A stretch of DNA of 50,755 nucleotides, from assembly GCA_022799035.1 (NCBI GenBank), contig JAAWNQ010000015.1, positions 1-50,755 of the forward strand, read 5' to 3'. A program made the translations under genes and the position numbers. Positions 48,832-50,755 of the stretch are shown here, piece after piece; position 1 is the first letter of the stretch, and every line of letters starts with the position of its first letter. The stretch comes from Oscillospiraceae bacterium. GTDB lineage: Bacteria > Bacillota > Clostridia > Oscillospirales > Oscillospiraceae. The notes beneath the pieces are model-generated. The model was given only the letters and a program-made list of their open reading frames with translations, had not been told where the DNA came from and made no database searches.

Positions 48832-49737
48832 ATGCCCAAAGGCAATCAAAAAGATGCATACTATTTTCCGCACGACTGTAATGCCCGTAATGACCCCAAA
48901 ATCCTGGCTCTCCGCTCCTTTTTTGGGGCGGAAGGCTATGGAGTCTATTGGATGATGATTGAGATTTTACGAGAGCAACCAGATTATCGGCTCCGAGTAT
49001 CAAAGTACTTGTACAATACCCTCACTATGCAGATACAAATGCCCAAGGAGCGTCTACAGGAAATTGTTGAGGCATGCTGCAACGAGTTTTCTCTACTAAT
49101 CAACAATGGTCAATATATTTATTCTGCATCTCTTCTCCGGCGCATGGAGCGGGTAGATGCGGTATCCAAGACACGGCGTGAGGCAGCCCAAAAGCGGTGG
49201 GGAAAGAAGGATTGCCAGGATTTAGCGAGCAAATCAAGTGCAAATGCAAAGCAAATGGGATCCAAAAAAAATAAAAGAAAATCAAATCAAACGACAACAT
49301 CCCCTATATCCCCCACATTGTCATCGGCGGTAAAGGAATATCTGAAACAAATCTCTTCCCAAGCCATGGAAGCTCTGACTACCTACGAAGCGGTCATGGG
49401 ATCGGAGGTATGTCTACATGCAATCGACATTGCAGTAGATAGTGGTAATCCCACTTGGGTGTATATTAACGGTATCCTTCGACACTGGAGTGCCGAAGGA
49501 GTCAAATGTATTGCTGATATTGAGGCCCTGGATCTCCAGCACGACCAGCAGAAACGTTCTGGCAGGAAATATCATCCGGGGGCGGGTGCAACGGTCCCGC
49601 AGCCGGGAAAGCCGGGTGAGGCGGAAGAACGTTCCCGGCAGGATATGGAGCAAATGAGGGAATATCTGGCTACGCTGAAGGCGGAAGATGAGGCTTGCGA
49701 TCCCAATGATCCGGATTGCGGTAATCTGTCTTTCTAA
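48832..49737 (+). CDS. Replisome-organiser-like protein (Lin1244/Lin1753 N-domain, DnaD-like C-domain)
   Basis: A 301-aa protein. The N-terminus MPKGNQKDAYYFPHDCNARN, DPKILALRSFFGAEGYGVYWMMIEILREQ, is the DUF4373/Lin1244 type winged-helix domain of phage and ICE replication proteins. Residues 110-160 are a basic, Lys/Ser-rich linker, and residues about 165-230 (AVKEYLKQISSQAMEALTTYE ... PTWVYINGILRHWSAEGV) match a DnaD-type domain that recruits helicase loaders. The tail is acidic. AAGGAGG precedes the ATG. Promoter C makes it part of the shared promoter set. Confidence 0.85.
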   Translation: MPKGNQKDAYYFPHDCNARNDPKILALRSFFGAEGYGVYWMMIEILREQPDYRLRVSKYLYNTLTMQIQMPKERLQEIVEACCNEFSLLINNGQYIYSASLLRRMERVDAVSKTRREAAQKRWGKKDCQDLASKSSANAKQMGSKKNKRKSNQTTTSPISPTLSSAVKEYLKQISSQAMEALTTYEAVMGSEVCLHAIDIAVDSGNPTWVYINGILRHWSAEGVKCIADIEALDLQHDQQKRSGRKYHPGAGATVPQPGKPGEAEERSRQDMEQMREYLATLKAEDEACDPNDPDCGNLSF

Positions 49738-49790
49738 TCGTTATATCACCCTGCCTGCCCCGGAGGTTACGAAGACAGAAGGAGGAAATA

Positions 49791-50086
49791 ATGAATAATG
49801 TGATCGGTCACTTTTCCGCATATAATGGGTGGCACTACAGTCGACCTTGGGTGTGCCGCATGGCTTCGGACGAGTCGCACGACTTTAGCGCTCGTGTCGG
49901 CATCTATACGGCGATGAAGGCGATCTTATCATTTTCGATCCTGTTGAGGGTCAGATCTACGGTTACAGGCAGAAAGATTACCAGGGGAATCATACCCAGA
50001 TTTGCTATGCAATTTGGGATGGTGCGGAATTCGTGCGCTGTGATCGACTGGGCCGGCCTAAGCGCAAAGAGGAGGATGAGGTATAA
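49791..50086 (+). pseudogene. Frameshifted conserved element gene
   Basis: GAAGGAGG and an ATG open a frame encoding MNNVIGHFSAYNGWHYSRPW through ARVGIYT, but near 49909 the sense passes to another frame: GDEGDLIIFDPVEGQIYGY, then KDYQGNHTQICYAIWDGAEF, RLGRPKRKEEDEV and TAA (50084-50086). The two parts join smoothly as one 98-residue protein of the kind found on Clostridium-class elements. Losing one base explains it. The first frame alone would continue into a basic nonsense tail to 50099. Function unknown. Confidence 0.7.
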
Positions 50087-50236
50087 TTACCGCAGATAGG
50101 TAGCTGTACAAATCGGGTGCCCCCTACAAGGGGCGCAATTCTTCAATTATATAAAGTGGGGTGACATGATTGTGGCGATTGAACCCTACTTTACTTAGAT
50201 AAAGCATTTGACAAGAATGAAAACTTCCGTAATTAT
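50087..50236. other. Gap before promoter D
   Basis: About 150 bp with no supported gene. CGGGTGCCCCCTACAAGGGGCGC near 50116-50138 can form a small hairpin (GCCCC/GGGGC). Otherwise AT-rich. Confidence 0.3.
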
Positions 50237-50265
50237 TTGTCTTTTTTTGAAAACCACTGTATATA
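50237..50265 (+). promoter_or_regulatory. Element-type promoter D
   Basis: TTGTCT (50237-50242), 17-nt spacer ending GAAAACCACTG, TATATA (50260-50265). Confidence 0.7.
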
Positions 50266-50271
50266 AAAAGC

Positions 50272-50353
50272 AGAACATGAAGTAAATTTACGAAATGAAG
50301 ACTTAAAGATAATGAGCCTATACTCCTTGCCCCGCAAGGAGTATAGGCTTTTT
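50272..50353 (+). ncRNA. Candidate small RNA D (about 80 nt)
   Basis: Starts CAGAACATGAAGTAAATTT and ends in a perfect 16-bp stem (AGCCTATACTCCTTGC, CCC loop, 50315-50349) plus TTTT. No ribosome site or ORF except ATG-AAG-TAA. It lies 67 nt before the last gene, so it may instead be an attenuating leader. Confidence 0.65.
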
Positions 50354-50419
50354 CGAATATATGCCCTACAAATTAAGACCTTACCCAAAATGGGAGGCAA
50401 AAAACAAGGAGGAAAAGTA

Positions 50420-50755
50420 ATGTATAAAAGGAAAAGCAATTATGAGCGTATCAAGGAAGTGATGGAGGAGCAGGAACTGAGCGGCGATGTGTATCAGGAG
50501 GAAATGGACATCATCCGCCGGGCACGGGCGGCCTACCCCGCTATGCCTGTGGCGGCTGTCCAGCAGGCCTTGGCGGAGCTGGCCGATAACGCCGAGGTGA
50601 TCCACAACGGCACCACCTACGCCATCACGGCTACCGCCCACGCCGAGAGGCAGTTGGGCCGGATGCTGGCCGGGTATATCCGCAGTCCCCGTGTCCGTAG
50701 TCCGGACGATCTACCCACCAAACTGGCGGAGGTGGAGGCTGACCTGCAGGTCAGC
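50420..50755 (+). CDS. N-terminal part of an unidentified element protein (runs off right edge)
   Basis: 112 codons are present from an ATG with AAGGAGG 8 nt upstream. MYKRKSNYERIKEVMEEQEL is followed by EEMDIIRRARAAYPAMPVAA and IHNGTTYAITATAHAERQLG and other helical, Ala/Arg-rich sequence. It resembles the N-terminal helical region of RecD-like helicases or relaxase-associated proteins, but too little is present to say. GC content is much higher than in neighbouring genes, hinting at a different origin inside the element. Confidence 0.6.
   Translation, partial: MYKRKSNYERIKEVMEEQELSGDVYQEEMDIIRRARAAYPAMPVAAVQQALAELADNAEVIHNGTTYAITATAHAERQLGRMLAGYIRSPRVRSPDDLPTKLAEVEADLQVS

Noticed and set aside
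49909..49915. Programmed -1 ribosomal frameshift in the 49791 gene
   Set aside because: No slippery heptamer or downstream pseudoknot is evident; a base loss or sequencing error is simpler.

Overview
The window looks like the replication-origin region of a high-GC, endospore-forming Clostridium-class gut bacterium, probably Oscillospiraceae (Flavonifractor/Lawsonibacter-like). The evidence is the dnaA-dnaN-rlbA-recF-remB-gyrB-gyrA order, sporulation genes (ytvI, a pdaB fragment, a Spo0A C-terminal domain), the darA-holB-ricT block, and GC-rich core genes broken by AT-rich islands. The genus is inferred from composition and protein style; no search was run.

Region 1 (1-11.9 kb) is the origin. 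dnaA, dnaN, rlbA, recF, two membrane proteins, remB, gyrB and gyrA read leftward; rpmH, rnpA, yidD, yidC and khpB read rightward. DnaA boxes lie on both sides of dnaA. Region 2 (11.9-20.0 kb) holds seven genes on the minus strand (htrA, ytvI, ricT, holB, darA, a LysM/G5/M23 peptidase, lexA). They face the rightward fork and start after a MITE-like palindromic segment, which suggests an inversion close to oriC. mnmE/mnmG/rsmG, often found after khpB, are absent.

Region 3 (20.1-25.0 kb) is a MarR-controlled heterodimeric ABC exporter and a membrane-anchored HTH protein. Region 4 (25.0-27.75 kb) is an AT-rich island: a palindrome/operator cluster, an unrecognised 274-aa protein, a secreted SLH-like protein and an SLH gene remnant. 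Region 5 (27.9-39.4 kb) is core-like: an SDR, a DEAD-box helicase whose tail carries in-frame palindromic repeats, aroK, a CopG-type regulator, an M20 amidohydrolase, and an adenine-deaminase/PotBCAD-type ABC operon.

Region 6 (39.6 kb to the end) is a mobile element that interrupts a pdaB-like deacetylase gene and runs past the right edge. It carries a large serine recombinase, a tyrosine recombinase, a replisome-organiser-like protein, a private signal peptidase with an SLH protein, and a lone Spo0A-C domain. Two features stand out. (i) A three-gene cassette encodes a Phd/YefM-like protein, a HipT-like kinase and a HipS-like/HIRAN fusion, resembling a rearranged HipBST toxin-antitoxin system. 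(ii) Six promoters share TTGAC, a 17-nt spacer ending in GAAA(C/T)AC(C/T)G or a close variant, and TATATA. They precede the recombinase operon, the replication gene and at least four short terminator-ended transcripts, so they may form a regulon of small RNAs and mobility genes.
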